This document shows, piece after piece, positions 42,907-52,511 of a stretch of DNA of 64,000 nucleotides. Numbering within the stretch: the stretch's first letter is position 1; the number at the start of each line of letters is the position of its first letter. The position numbers and the translations under genes were made by a program. A model generated the notes under the pieces. The model did no database searches, was not told the origin of the DNA, and saw only the letters and a program-made list of their open reading frames with translations. The DNA comes from JADLHS01 sp964539515 (GTDB lineage Bacteria; Verrucomicrobiota; Verrucomicrobiia; Limisphaerales; JADLHS01): NCBI GenBank assembly GCA_964539515.1, contig CAZIJO010000006.1, positions 13,357 to 77,356 of the forward strand, given 5' to 3'.

Positions 42907-44027
42907 AACCCTGCGTACTCATTCCCTGTTACAACCACGCAGCGACCGTGGGTGAGGTCGCGCGGGCGGCGCGGGCGCATTGCTCTGTCATCGTGGTGGA
43001 CGATGGCTCGACCGAGCAGTTGCCGGAATTGTCCGGTTGCGATTTGGTGCGATTGCCAAGCAACCGCGGCAAGGCGGCAGCCCTCCGGGCGGGCTTTCAG
43101 CGCGCGGTGGAACTTGGTTTCACCCACGTGATCACGATGGATGCGGACGGCCAGCATTTCGCGGAGGACTTACCCAAGTTCCTTACCGCCGCGCAGGCGC
43201 AGCCGGATGCCTATCTGGTCGGCGTGCGAGATTTGGTGGCCGCGGGCTGCCCCAAACACCGCCAGCGTTCGAATCGCATTTCCACCTTCTGGTACCGCGT
43301 GGAGACCGGGATCCGCCTCGCGGACACGCAATGCGGCTTCCGCTGTTATCCGCTGACGTTGGTGCAACGGTTGCAGATCAAGTCGGGGCGCTACGCTTAC
43401 GAACTGGAATTCATGGTGCGGGCGGCGTGGGTGGAAACCGCAATTGTCGCCGTGCCGGTGAAATGCACTTACGCGCCCGGCAAGACCGGGATTTCGCACT
43501 TCCGTACCGTGCGCGACTTCGTCCACATCACCAACATGAACATCCTGCTGGTGCTGCAATCCTGGTTCGTGCCAGCGCCGCTGCGGATGGCGTGGTCGCG
43601 AGGTGAGCATTGGGGATTCGTTCGCGCGACGCGGGAATTTTTCTCCGATCACGCCCATGACCCGGGACACATGTCGCTGTCGGTGGGGTTGGGATTGTTC
43701 TTCGGCATTGTGCCGATTTATGGATTGCAAATGATTCTCGCGGCCACCGCCGCGCATTGGTTGCGCTTGAACAAGGCCATTGCGCTGGTGGCGAGCAACA
43801 TTTCGATGCCGCCCCTGGCTCCGTTCGTGATCGGGGGTGGATTCATCCTGGGTCATTGGCTGGTAACCGGCGAATGGCTGCCGCTGTCGCTGCCGGACAT
43901 GACCCGGGAGCACGTGGCCGCCTATGTCTGGCAGTGGTTGCTGGGCAGCGTGGTGCTGGCGGTGGTCGTGGCAGCGTTCGGGACAACCATGACGTATCTC
44001 CTGGCGAAAATTTTCTGGCGGCGATGA
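42903..44027 (+). CDS. Glycosyltransferase family 2 fused to a DUF2062 membrane domain
   Basis: A 374-aa protein. Residues 1-215 form a GT2 domain (VLIPCYNHAATVGE, VVDDGST, MDADGQHFAEDL, TQCGFRCYP); residues 240-374 form a DUF2062 domain with about three transmembrane segments. GT2-DUF2062 proteins occur in aryl polyene-type loci. It starts with GTG overlapping the previous stop and is overlapped by the exporter gene (ATGA). The sugar donor and acceptor are unknown. Confidence 0.86.
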   Translation: MKPCVLIPCYNHAATVGEVARAARAHCSVIVVDDGSTEQLPELSGCDLVRLPSNRGKAAALRAGFQRAVELGFTHVITMDADGQHFAEDLPKFLTAAQAQPDAYLVGVRDLVAAGCPKHRQRSNRISTFWYRVETGIRLADTQCGFRCYPLTLVQRLQIKSGRYAYELEFMVRAAWVETAIVAVPVKCTYAPGKTGISHFRTVRDFVHITNMNILLVLQSWFVPAPLRMAWSRGEHWGFVRATREFFSDHAHDPGHMSLSVGLGLFFGIVPIYGLQMILAATAAHWLRLNKAIALVASNISMPPLAPFVIGGGFILGHWLVTGEWLPLSLPDMTREHVAAYVWQWLLGSVVLAVVVAAFGTTMTYLLAKIFWRR

Positions 44028-47000
44028 AGCCGAACCTCTACACGCGGCTCTATCTTTGGCTGGTCGCGCGCCGCTGGGTGGTGCTCCCGATCGTGCTGCT
44101 CGTCACGGTGGTCAGTATTGTCATCTCGTCGCGCATCAATCTGGAGGAAGACATCCTTGATATGTTGCCACGGAAGGACGCGCGGGTGGACGACTACCGC
44201 TACGCGTTGCGTAAATTCCGACAGATTGACCGCCTCTATGTCGATGTCAGCGTCAAGGCCGACGAACCGGAGAAACTCGGACCGGCGGCGGATGAAGTTT
44301 ACGCGGGATTGTCATCCAACACCAACCTCGGGCGCATCATGTATCGCATGGAGGGGGGTGGGCAGGGGCAAATAATTGATTTCCTGACGGGCGCCTTGCC
44401 GAATTTGTTTACCGAGACGGACGCGCGCGAACTGGAAACGAAGCTCGATCCCACCGCGGTGCGCGAACATCTGACGACCATGCGCCGCAAGCTTGCCGGG
44501 CCCGAGGGCATGGTGCTCAAGGACGTGGTGGCGGCGGATCCGATTGGCGCGAGCGCGCTCGTGGTGGCCAAGGTTCTGCCGCTGCAAACGGGCTTTGGCG
44601 GCGCACAAATCGTGGATGGCCGCATCACCAGTGGAGACGGCCGGCACGTCTTGATGACGGCCGAACCGAGGTTTCCTTCGTCAGATTCCAAGGCCAGCGC
44701 GGCGTTGGTTCGGGATCTCTTGCAGTTGGCGCAAACCGTCGAAAAACAATTCCCCGGTGTGCACGTCGCCCTCACGGGCGGGCATCGCATGTCGGTGGAC
44801 AATGCTTCCATCATTCGCGCCGATGCGACCCGCTGTATCGCCATTGGCACCGTAGCCATGCTTTCGTTGTGCCTGGTGGCGTATCGGCGGCGCTGGCTGG
44901 CCCTGGTGACGTTTGTACCATCCTTCTTCGGGACGCTGATGGCGGGCGTGGTGCTGGCGTTCTGGCAGGATCAACTTTCGGCCATCGCACTTGGTTTCGC
45001 GTCCATCGCCATCGGCGTTACGGTGGATTACGCCATCCACGTCATTTATCACCTCGATGACACCTCCGCCACTGATCATCCGTCCCTCGGGCGGCATCTC
45101 AGCAAGCTGGTGTTTCCCGTCGGCGTCGGCGTCATCACGACCATCGCGGCGTTTCTGGTGATGATGGGGTCGCCCATGCACGGCTATCAGCAACTGGGCA
45201 TCCTGGGCGCGATTGGGGTGGTGTTTTCAGCGGCGTTCGCCGTGATCATCCTGCCACTATTGGTGCCACCGGCGAAAAAGCCGGGGCAGGGATCACTTTG
45301 GCTGACCAGCCTCTGGGCGCGTTACTTCAACTGGCAATCACGGCGGCAAGTCTGGCTGGTGACGGCGGTGGTGGGGCTCACGGTGGTCGCCATTTTTGGC
45401 GCGCGGAAACTTCGCTTCGAGGGAGATGTCGCCAAGCTCAACGGCATCACCACAGCCACGCGGCAGGATGATGAACTGATCAACCAGACCTGGGGCGAGG
45501 CTTTGGGTATGACGATGGTGGTCGCGCGGGGAACGACGCCAGAACTGGCGCTGGTCGAGAATGATCGGGTCGCGGCGACGCTGGCCCGGGACACGAACGT
45601 GGCCGCGCTCTATTCGTTGTCGGCGGTGTGCCCTTCCATTGCGACGCAACAGGCGAACCTCCGGCGCTGGCGCGAATTCTGGATGCCGGAAAGGCGCGCA
45701 AACTTGCGCCAGAGCCTGGCGCAGACCGGCAGTGAGCTCGGTTTTCGCAGCGATGCGTTTGCGAAGTTCTGGCAACGGGTGGAAGGCGAACCGCCCCTGC
45801 TGACGCTGGAGACTTTTCGCGGGTCGCCGTTGGAGCAAATGTTGAACGAGCGGGTGGCCCTCGGCACGAATGACCAGGCGGTGAGCACATTGGTCAAGCT
45901 GGCGGATCGCACTGGAGTGGCACGGGTGCGCCAGGCCCTGCCAGGTCTGATCGTGCTCGATGGCCAGGATTTCGCGGCGCACATCGCGGGACTGGCAAGG
46001 AGCGGGCTCAAACACTTTGCCGTTTGGACGGCAATGGTCGTGGGCGGTTTGTTGCTGCTCTCGCTGGCGTCAGTGGAATTGATGGTGGTGACGCTGGTGC
46101 CGATTGCCTTTGGCCTGTTGTGGACGTTTGGGGCGATGGGGTTACTGGGCATCCCGATTGATTTGATGAACAGCATCTTTGTCATCTTCATCATCGGGGT
46201 GGGCGAGGATTACAGCGTGTTCATGATGACGACCAAGCTGGATGAATGGCGCGGGCGTCCGCACCAAGCCGCCGTCACCAGTGCGTCGGTGCTCGTCTCG
46301 GCCCTCACGACCATCTTTGGATTCGGGGTGATGGTGATTGCCGACCATCCGGTGTTGTTCTCGTTGGGCGCCACCGTGCTGATCGGCATGGTATTCACAT
46401 TCATTGCCACGCTGGCACTGACGCCGCTGTGCATGGGTTTGTTGCTGTTCAAAGACCCGCCACGCGGGGCACCCCGCTGGTGGCATCCCCTTGGGACTTT
46501 GTGGGTGCTCATTCACCTGGGCGGCAGCCAGGTGTTTCTCTATTACCTCCTGCGGCCCATGCTGAAAATCCTTTCGCCGCGCAATGCGGACGATCAATTG
46601 CGGCGAGCGACGCGCTGGATGGCGCGCGGGGTGGTGAAAGCGATGCCATTTGGCAAACTGGCGTATCAGAACATCACGCCCGCCACGTTCACCCCGCCAT
46701 GCATCGTCATCAGCAATCATCAATCCGCGGTGGACGTGATGCTGGTGGTGAGCCTGCCGGGGGATGTGCGGCAGACGGCGAAGAAGCGGGTGTTCGATGC
46801 GCCGATGCTTGGCCTGGGTTGCAAGATTCTCGGACACGTGATGGTCGAGCCGAACGATCCGCAGACCACATTGCGACGTTGTCGCGAAACCCTGGCCCGC
46901 GGGGCCTCGGTGCATTTCTACCCCGAAGGCACGCGATCGTTCGATGGTTTCGTGCAACGCTTCCATCGCGGGGCCTTTGAGCTGGCCGTGGAATTGAACC

Positions 47001-47854
47001 AGGAAATCCTGCCGGTGATCCTCTGCGATTCCAACACGGCGATGCCGCGCGATGCCTACTGGTTCGAGCCGTTTCACACCGTTGTTCGAGCGCTGCCCCG
47101 CGTGACACCGCGGACGTTCGATTACTCGCAGGGCGTCGTTCCGTTGATGAAGCATTGCGAAACCATCGTGCGCGAGGGGTTGCAAAAGGAACTCGATGCC
47201 ATCAACACGCCGCGCGTGGTCCGGCGCAAGGTGGCGCGGCTCTATCGCTATCAACGCATGTGGGTCGAGCAGTTCGTGTTTTGGAAGCTGCGCTGCGACC
47301 CGATGTTTGCCCGGCTGGATTCCGTTGTACCCCGACAGGGTTTCGTGCTGGACCTGGGCTGCGGCTACGGCCTCGCGACGCATTGGCTGGCGTGTTTCAC
47401 CGACCAACGGACCTTTCTGGGGATTGACTACGACGAGGACAAGATCCGCGTGGCCCAGCGCACCGCCCCCGGGCATCCGCGAATCCGGTTTGAGAATGGG
47501 GACATTCTGGAACGCAACTATCCGGCGTGCGATGCCGTATTGTTGCTCGACGTGCTGCACTATTGGACGGTGGAAAAGCAGCAGGCGATTCTAAGCCAGG
47601 CGCGTCAGGCCCTGCGGCCCGGCGGCCGACTGGTGTTGCGCGATGGCGCCCGGGCGGGGAATGAAGCGCACCAACGCGTGCATCGTTGGGAGAAATTCGC
47701 CACGCGCGTCGGCCTGAACCGGACGGAGGAAGGCCTGCAATTCCAGACCCAGGCGGAATTGGAAACCATGCTCCGGGCCGCGGGCTTTACGGGTTGGGAG
47801 ATCAAGCCTGGAGCCGGGAATGATTCCAACCTGATGATCGTGGCCCATGCCTAG
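44024..47854 (+). CDS. MMPL exporter fused to PlsC acyltransferase and methyltransferase
   Basis: A 1276-aa three-part protein. Residues 1 to about 830 are an MMPL/RND-type transporter with about 12 transmembrane segments and two periplasmic loops (TM starts such as RRWVVLPIVLLVTVVSIVI). Residues about 885-1060 are a PlsC-type acyltransferase with SNHQSAVDVM (HX4D) and FYPEGTRSF. Residues about 1095-1276 are a class I methyltransferase with VLDLGCGYG and LLLDVLHYW. The start at 44024 gives an ATGA overlap with the glycosyltransferase. MMPL proteins export aryl polyenes in known loci; the fusion may couple lipid attachment, methylation and export. The 3' end is 2 bp from the end of the opposite operon. 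Confidence 0.92.
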   Translation: MKPNLYTRLYLWLVARRWVVLPIVLLVTVVSIVISSRINLEEDILDMLPRKDARVDDYRYALRKFRQIDRLYVDVSVKADEPEKLGPAADEVYAGLSSNTNLGRIMYRMEGGGQGQIIDFLTGALPNLFTETDARELETKLDPTAVREHLTTMRRKLAGPEGMVLKDVVAADPIGASALVVAKVLPLQTGFGGAQIVDGRITSGDGRHVLMTAEPRFPSSDSKASAALVRDLLQLAQTVEKQFPGVHVALTGGHRMSVDNASIIRADATRCIAIGTVAMLSLCLVAYRRRWLALVTFVPSFFGTLMAGVVLAFWQDQLSAIALGFASIAIGVTVDYAIHVIYHLDDTSATDHPSLGRHLSKLVFPVGVGVITTIAAFLVMMGSPMHGYQQLGILGAIGVVFSAAFAVIILPLLVPPAKKPGQGSLWLTSLWARYFNWQSRRQVWLVTAVVGLTVVAIFGARKLRFEGDVAKLNGITTATRQDDELINQTWGEALGMTMVVARGTTPELALVENDRVAATLARDTNVAALYSLSAVCPSIATQQANLRRWREFWMPERRANLRQSLAQTGSELGFRSDAFAKFWQRVEGEPPLLTLETFRGSPLEQMLNERVALGTNDQAVSTLVKLADRTGVARVRQALPGLIVLDGQDFAAHIAGLARSGLKHFAVWTAMVVGGLLLLSLASVELMVVTLVPIAFGLLWTFGAMGLLGIPIDLMNSIFVIFIIGVGEDYSVFMMTTKLDEWRGRPHQAAVTSASVLVSALTTIFGFGVMVIADHPVLFSLGATVLIGMVFTFIATLALTPLCMGLLLFKDPPRGAPRWWHPLGTLWVLIHLGGSQVFLYYLLRPMLKILSPRNADDQLRRATRWMARGVVKAMPFGKLAYQNITPATFTPPCIVISNHQSAVDVMLVVSLPGDVRQTAKKRVFDAPMLGLGCKILGHVMVEPNDPQTTLRRCRETLARGASVHFYPEGTRSFDGFVQRFHRGAFELAVELNQEILPVILCDSNTAMPRDAYWFEPFHTVVRALPRVTPRTFDYSQGVVPLMKHCETIVREGLQKELDAINTPRVVRRKVARLYRYQRMWVEQFVFWKLRCDPMFARLDSVVPRQGFVLDLGCGYGLATHWLACFTDQRTFLGIDYDEDKIRVAQRTAPGHPRIRFENGDILERNYPACDAVLLLDVLHYWTVEKQQAILSQARQALRPGGRLVLRDGARAGNEAHQRVHRWEKFATRVGLNRTEEGLQFQTQAELETMLRAAGFTGWEIKPGAGNDSNLMIVAHA

Positions 47855-47856
47855 AA

Positions 47857-48576
47857 TCAAGGCTTCGCGGCGGCAATCTTCTGCCGGACGAACTCCACGA
47901 ATTCTTCCCGCGGCAGGGCAAGATAGTTTTCCGGGACGATCGGTTCACCGAATTGGACTTCAACCTTGTGCAGGCCGCGGAAGGGATGGAAGCGGCCCGT
48001 CTTGGTGGAGATCAACTGCATGTTCGCGATAAAAACCGGAACGATGGGCAGTCGAGCTGCCTGCGCGATGTGATAAATTCCAGGCTGACAAGTGGCCACA
48101 TTCACTCCGTCGCCGCGCGTGCCTTCCGGGAACACGACGAGATGAAATTCATTACCAGCGCGGCCAAAGGTCTGCAGTTCTGCCATGCGGTTGGGATTCA
48201 GCTTGCCGCGTTCCAGCAGGAAGCCGATGCGGCTGCTGAGCAGTTTCTTGAGCCACGAGGCGTGCCAGACGTGTTTGTCGCCCAGCACGAGGATGGGATA
48301 ACAGTTCGCACGCCAGCACAGCGCGCCGAGCAGGATGGTGTCGAGCAAGCTGACATGATTGACGGCGAACAGGTAGCGTTGCTTGGAGTCGAGACCCTCA
48401 AGGCCGTGGGTGCGGCGCAGGTAGGGGAGGGCGAGGAATATAGTGGCGCCCAAACCGAGCCACCATTGCACAAAGGTGAGTCCCGGCGTGACGCGAGGAT
48501 GCGTCGGCACGGCGACGGGCTTGGGTGGCGCCGCTGGCTGCTCGATGAGCACCGCCCTAGTCTGGCCTTTTTGCAC
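47857..48576 (-). CDS. 1-acylglycerol-3-phosphate acyltransferase-like protein
   Basis: A 239-aa PlsC-fold protein with VNHVSLLDT (HX4D) and VVFPEGTRGDG motifs and a single N-terminal membrane-associated helix (WWLGLGATIFLALPYL). It would acylate a lipid-type acceptor. Last gene of the minus-strand biosynthetic operon; its start overlaps the stop of the C45-type gene by 20 bp. Confidence 0.88.
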   Translation of the reverse strand: MQKGQTRAVLIEQPAAPPKPVAVPTHPRVTPGLTFVQWWLGLGATIFLALPYLRRTHGLEGLDSKQRYLFAVNHVSLLDTILLGALCWRANCYPILVLGDKHVWHASWLKKLLSSRIGFLLERGKLNPNRMAELQTFGRAGNEFHLVVFPEGTRGDGVNVATCQPGIYHIAQAARLPIVPVFIANMQLISTKTGRFHPFRGLHKVEVQFGEPIVPENYLALPREEFVEFVRQKIAAAKP

Positions 48577-50215
48577 GATTCAGCAAATCTTCGAGTTCGG
48601 ATTTCTCAGATTGAAACGCCGGTTGCGCCACAATCGCCGCCTCAAACGCCTGCGCGGCTTCATGGTTCTGCTTCAACCCCAACAAAGCGCGCCCGCGCAA
48701 GGCCGGGTTTTGGTAGAAACCCGGGTTCAGCGTCTCAGCCTTCTCGGCGTCTGACAAGGCTGTTCGCAGGTCGCCGGACTTCAACGCCTGCCAGCCCTCG
48801 GCCAGCAGTTTGTGCGCGCGCCGGGCGTTTTCGTATTCGCCGGAGGCAAGCAGGGCATCGGCCGGTACGCCGAGATCCCCCCGTTCGCGATCAAAATCGT
48901 TCACGTCGAACGCCACAAACCGGCCAAGCTGATAAGGTGGCGAGGCGGCCCAGAAGACGCCTTCCGTCAAGTCCATGACGGTGGCATGCGTGGCAATCAA
49001 AGCGTTCACGGTGGCGCGATGGCCGTTACCCGGGAACCGGCCCCCCGGCAGTTTGCGGTCGCGAAGCAGGTCGGCCACAGTGGCGGCGTTGATGGTGCCG
49101 CGGTTGGTTTGCAGCAGCTCACTCATGCGAGCGAAGCGCGGAACGGAGGTGGCTTCTTCGATGTAGCGGAGGTTGCGTTTGTCATCCTTGAGTTTGTCGG
49201 TTTGGAAGTGATTGGCGCAGACAATGGTGTTTCCTTCGGGCTCACGCACGTTCGTCGCCGACGGGGTTTTCTCGACCACGATGAACTTGCCGTCGGCGCG
49301 GCTGCCGAGGAGCCAGAGCGTGGAAACAAACACTTTTGCCTCGCGGAGAATCTTCAGCGCCTCGTCGAGGTTATGGGCCTGCTGCAAAACATCGCGGGCC
49401 ACCATCGCCACGGGGGTGGCGGTTTCGCCCGGCAAACTGGACGGGGCGCCATTGAGCGAGACGGAAACTCCCGCGCGGTTCATCCCGGATACCACTCCGG
49501 CCATGCTGGCCCAAGCCAGCGAGATGAAGGGGATGCCGTGATCCGGCTCGCACATGATGACAACGCGGTCGCGGCTGAACACTTCGGCGGCCTCCCAATC
49601 GAAATTGCGGCCGGTGAACAAATGTCCGCCCTCCGTCGCGTCGCCCCACGCGCCGAACGCAGTGCAACCCGCTTTCGAGATGAGCGGGTTATCAATCATC
49701 ATGTAGGAGATGTCATGCGCGGCGTGGTAATTGAGCAGGCGGTTGTAGTAATCGCCCAGTTCCGGGTGCACGTCTGGACACCCGAGGCTGGTGCCGTAGA
49801 TTTGTAAGCGATAATCGTCCGGAACGTAACGGCTCAGGCTGCGGTTGCGGAACATCACATAGGCCTGCAGGATTTTGACTTTCCATTCCTGCGGGACGTA
49901 ACCGTGGATCATGTCGAGAAACTCATTTTCCAGCGTGTGCATCTGGTCCTGCAACAGGACACCGGAGGCGTAACCCATCTCGAAAGGTGTACCCTTGAGG
50001 CGGATGGCGAGCAGTCCCTCGCGCCGGGTCATCCACGACTGGCCCAACCAGGTCTTGCCGCCGCGCCGCTCGGGCTGGAGTCGCATGATCGCGACGTCGG
50101 CCGGCAATGGGGGGGGGCGGGCCGTCCAACTGCGCAGGAGCAGCGTGCCCAGCAGCCAGCCGCCCAGCGCGAGCACCGTCGCACCGATGAGAGTTCGCTT
50201 AAGCCAACGTTTCAT
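48557..50215 (-). CDS. C45-type autoproteolytic acyltransferase/hydrolase with TPR tail
   Basis: A 552-aa membrane-anchored protein with an N-terminal transmembrane helix (LIGATVLALGGWLLGTLLL). The central domain is the acyl-CoA:6-aminopenicillanate acyltransferase-like (peptidase C45) family, with the probable N-terminal nucleophile Cys in SKAGCTAFGAW and GRNFDWE. The last 90 residues form TPR-like helices. It overlaps the dehydratase start by 4 bp. C45-like genes are a feature of flexirubin-type loci by my recollection. Substrate unknown; it could transfer an acyl group or cleave an amide. The ATG at 50215 is chosen because it heads the transmembrane segment. Confidence 0.8.
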   Translation of the reverse strand: MKRWLKRTLIGATVLALGGWLLGTLLLRSWTARPPPLPADVAIMRLQPERRGGKTWLGQSWMTRREGLLAIRLKGTPFEMGYASGVLLQDQMHTLENEFLDMIHGYVPQEWKVKILQAYVMFRNRSLSRYVPDDYRLQIYGTSLGCPDVHPELGDYYNRLLNYHAAHDISYMMIDNPLISKAGCTAFGAWGDATEGGHLFTGRNFDWEAAEVFSRDRVVIMCEPDHGIPFISLAWASMAGVVSGMNRAGVSVSLNGAPSSLPGETATPVAMVARDVLQQAHNLDEALKILREAKVFVSTLWLLGSRADGKFIVVEKTPSATNVREPEGNTIVCANHFQTDKLKDDKRNLRYIEEATSVPRFARMSELLQTNRGTINAATVADLLRDRKLPGGRFPGNGHRATVNALIATHATVMDLTEGVFWAASPPYQLGRFVAFDVNDFDRERGDLGVPADALLASGEYENARRAHKLLAEGWQALKSGDLRTALSDAEKAETLNPGFYQNPALRGRALLGLKQNHEAAQAFEAAIVAQPAFQSEKSELEDLLNRAKRPD

Positions 50216-50586
50216 GAGCCGCGTGCCAATTGCAAAGTCACCTCCCCCGCCGGCCGGCTGGTGACGGTGAACAGGGCACGGACCTGAATCGTGTCGGCCT
50301 TCGAGGACAATTTCAATTCCACACGTACGGTTTCCGCGGGAATTATGGGGCGCAGAAATTTGGCTTTGACGATTTCGCGCACGGCCAGCGGGCAGTTGAG
50401 GGCCATTTCCGCGGCGAAACGCGCGATTTCCAGCTGGCAAACGCCCGGCAGCAACGGACGGGTCGGGAAATGGCCGACGAAGATTGGGTCGTCGGCCGGG
50501 AAACAAAACTCCAACCTGGCGGAATCCTGGTCGATTGGTTGCGGGCCGCTGACGTGCGCGCGCCGGATGGATTCACGCAGGGTCAT
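50212..50586 (-). CDS. Hotdog-fold 3-hydroxyacyl-ACP dehydratase (ApeI-like)
   Basis: A 124-aa FabZ/FabA-like protein. The active-site helix region FVGHFPTRPLLPGVCQLE carries the conserved His and a Pro-Gly turn. It would dehydrate 3-hydroxyacyl-ACP during polyene elongation. ATG 50586 overlaps the preceding DUF3261 stop as ATGA. A second, different dehydratase lies at 56790. Confidence 0.87.
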   Translation of the reverse strand: MTLRESIRRAHVSGPQPIDQDSARLEFCFPADDPIFVGHFPTRPLLPGVCQLEIARFAAEMALNCPLAVREIVKAKFLRPIIPAETVRVELKLSSKADTIQVRALFTVTSRPAGEVTLQLARGS

Positions 50587-51083
50587 GGCTTCTGCGCCCT
50601 CGAGGCGTCGAATAGGTCCGGCGATTGGGGGCCGGGTTTGGTTTCGACGATCTGCAAATCCAGCTTGTACCAGCGGCGTTCGATCCGAAAATGCGTGGGC
50701 GAGAGCATCTGGCCCGGACAGTCCGGCTTCGGCCCGGTGCCGAACAGGCACTCCACATCGGCGGCGAGGTAGCGGCGGATCCACTTCGGATGGAACGAGC
50801 GGCTTGACCGCATGACCTGCACCGCGCCATCGGGCAGCAGCAGCACATCGGCCAGCACCCCGCCAAAGTTTTCCGTAACAATGAGGCGTTTGGCGCCCAG
50901 GGCGCTGATGGCGAGATAGCCGTTGAGGGTGAACTGGCGGCCCAAAACGGTGAGCACCCCGCGCTGCGTAATCAGTCCTTCAGGGGGAATGGAGTTGGGA
51001 GGACGCTGAATCTGGGGGCGGGGCGCGGTGCTGCAGCCGGCGAGCAGGGCCAGCGAAAGGAGAACCAGGCTAAGGTGCATCAC
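50583..51083 (-). CDS. DUF3261 family lipoprotein
   Basis: A 166-aa lipoprotein: signal with lipobox LLAGC (Cys at residue 17), so anchored in the outer or inner membrane. DUF3261 lipoproteins are found in aryl polyene loci beside LolA-like carriers. Typical segments are LTVLGRQFTLNGYLAIS and VLLLPDGAVQVM. It overlaps the LolA-like stop (14 bp) and is overlapped by the dehydratase start. It probably helps insert or receive the pigment at the outer membrane, by inference. Confidence 0.85.
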   Translation of the reverse strand: MMHLSLVLLSLALLAGCSTAPRPQIQRPPNSIPPEGLITQRGVLTVLGRQFTLNGYLAISALGAKRLIVTENFGGVLADVLLLPDGAVQVMRSSRSFHPKWIRRYLAADVECLFGTGPKPDCPGQMLSPTHFRIERRWYKLDLQIVETKPGPQSPDLFDASRAQKP

Positions 51084-51762
51084 CCACCGCCGTTTTGATC
51101 GCCGCGACTTCGAGCGGCTTGGTTTGGTTGAAGGTGCCCGCCGGGAATTTCACATTGCGCTTTTCCTGACGAAAAAGGATGCGGGTGAAATCCCCGCCGG
51201 GCTCGCGCATCACCACTTCCCGGGATGCCGAAAAGTCCGGCAGAAAGGTGATTTCCAGCGAAGCAAGCATCGAACGGACATTCCCATCCTTCGGGACCAT
51301 CGTTACCACCGCGACGTGGCCGGTGGCAACCGAGATGTTGAAGTCACTGGTCAACGCGTCAAGTTTGCCCTGGTGCATGAGCGTCATTTGGTCCATTACC
51401 CGTTTGAGCATTTGCGGAAAGCCGAGTTTGAGTTTCCGCCATTGGCCTTCGGTCTTCTCAAATTGCGCAACGGATTTCTGATTACCCAGCAGGATGGATT
51501 GATAGGGCGACGTTGTCTCCCAACGGATCTGGCCTGGTCGGTCAATCAACATCACCCCTTCGCTCTTCAGCGGTTCGGCAAACAACTGTAACTGCCGCTC
51601 CTGCGTGAACACAAAGTAAACCGATTCGAGCGACGCCATCTTGCGCTGGAGGTCTTCCAGGATCGGGCGGGGGTCGGCCACCGGCGGCAAAGCCACATTG
51701 GTTTCACCGGCCTGCCCCAAGGCGATTGGTAGGCAGCAGAAGAGTACGAGCCAGGTTTTCAT
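51070..51762 (-). CDS. LolA-like periplasmic lipid carrier
   Basis: A 230-aa exported protein with a signal peptide (LVLFCCLPIALGQA) and LolA-like strands (VYFVFTQERQLQLFAEPLKSEG, RPGQIRWETTSPYQSI). The half-barrel with a hydrophobic groove would carry a lipid or polyene across the periplasm to the DUF3261 lipoprotein, as ApeL is thought to do in aryl polyene loci. Start overlaps the deacetylase stop. Confidence 0.87.
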   Translation of the reverse strand: MKTWLVLFCCLPIALGQAGETNVALPPVADPRPILEDLQRKMASLESVYFVFTQERQLQLFAEPLKSEGVMLIDRPGQIRWETTSPYQSILLGNQKSVAQFEKTEGQWRKLKLGFPQMLKRVMDQMTLMHQGKLDALTSDFNISVATGHVAVVTMVPKDGNVRSMLASLEITFLPDFSASREVVMREPGGDFTRILFRQEKRNVKFPAGTFNQTKPLEVAAIKTAVGDAP

Positions 51763-52511
51763 TCCATCAACTTGTCCAGACGAACGACGGTGTAGTTTTG
51801 TTCGCGCAATCTGGCCAGCAACTGCTTCACGGTCATCACCAGACGTCCGCTGGGGATGTTGCCGTCATGCAACAGGATGATCGCGCCGGGTTCGAGTCGC
51901 GGGGTCACCCGCTGGAGGACGCGCTCCGGCTCGGTAATGCGCGTGTCAAGGCTGCGAACGGTCCAACCCATGACGCGCAGGCCGAGTTTGTGCGCCACAT
52001 AAAACGTAAACGGATTGGACAGCCCCATCGGCGGACGAAAAAACTGTGGCGCCATGCCGACGGCCGATTTGATGGCGTCCTGCGTCCATTGGAGCTCCTG
52101 ACGCAGGCGTTTTGGTCCAAAGAAATTCGTCAGGTGGCTGTGATTGAAGGTGTGATTTCCCAGCAAATGACCTTCGCGGCTGATACGGGCGGTTAATTCG
52201 CGTTCGTTGGCGACGCGCTTGCCGATGCAAAAGAACGCCGCCGGAATGTCTTCCTGGCGGAGCAAATCAAGCAGCGCCGGCGTGGAACGTGCGTCCGGGC
52301 CATCATCAAACGTGAGCGCGACCTGACGCCGCGAACTCGTGCCCCGGCAAACGAATTCGCCAAAGAATTTCATCTGGGGGAAGGCCACGCCCAGGCCGGT
52401 GAGGACGGCCAGCACCGCGACCACAATCCCGCAGAGCGCTGGTCGGCCCAGGGCGAAGGCCAGCCCGCAGAGCAGCGCGGCAACCAGCGCGCAGATGCGG
52501 TAGCGGCTCAT
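51759..52511 (-). CDS. NodB-type polysaccharide deacetylase family protein
   Basis: A 250-aa membrane-anchored protein with two N-terminal hydrophobic helices and a NodB domain: TFDDGPDARS with the catalytic Asp, HTFNHSHL with the metal-binding His pair, FRPPMG and the C-terminal GAIILLHDG. It removes an acetyl (N- or O-) group from a sugar; in this locus the target may be a sugar added by the glycosyltransferase at 42903 or another glycan. Overlaps neighbours by 4 bp on both sides. Confidence 0.87.
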   Translation of the reverse strand: MSRYRICALVAALLCGLAFALGRPALCGIVVAVLAVLTGLGVAFPQMKFFGEFVCRGTSSRRQVALTFDDGPDARSTPALLDLLRQEDIPAAFFCIGKRVANERELTARISREGHLLGNHTFNHSHLTNFFGPKRLRQELQWTQDAIKSAVGMAPQFFRPPMGLSNPFTFYVAHKLGLRVMGWTVRSLDTRITEPERVLQRVTPRLEPGAIILLHDGNIPSGRLVMTVKQLLARLREQNYTVVRLDKLME

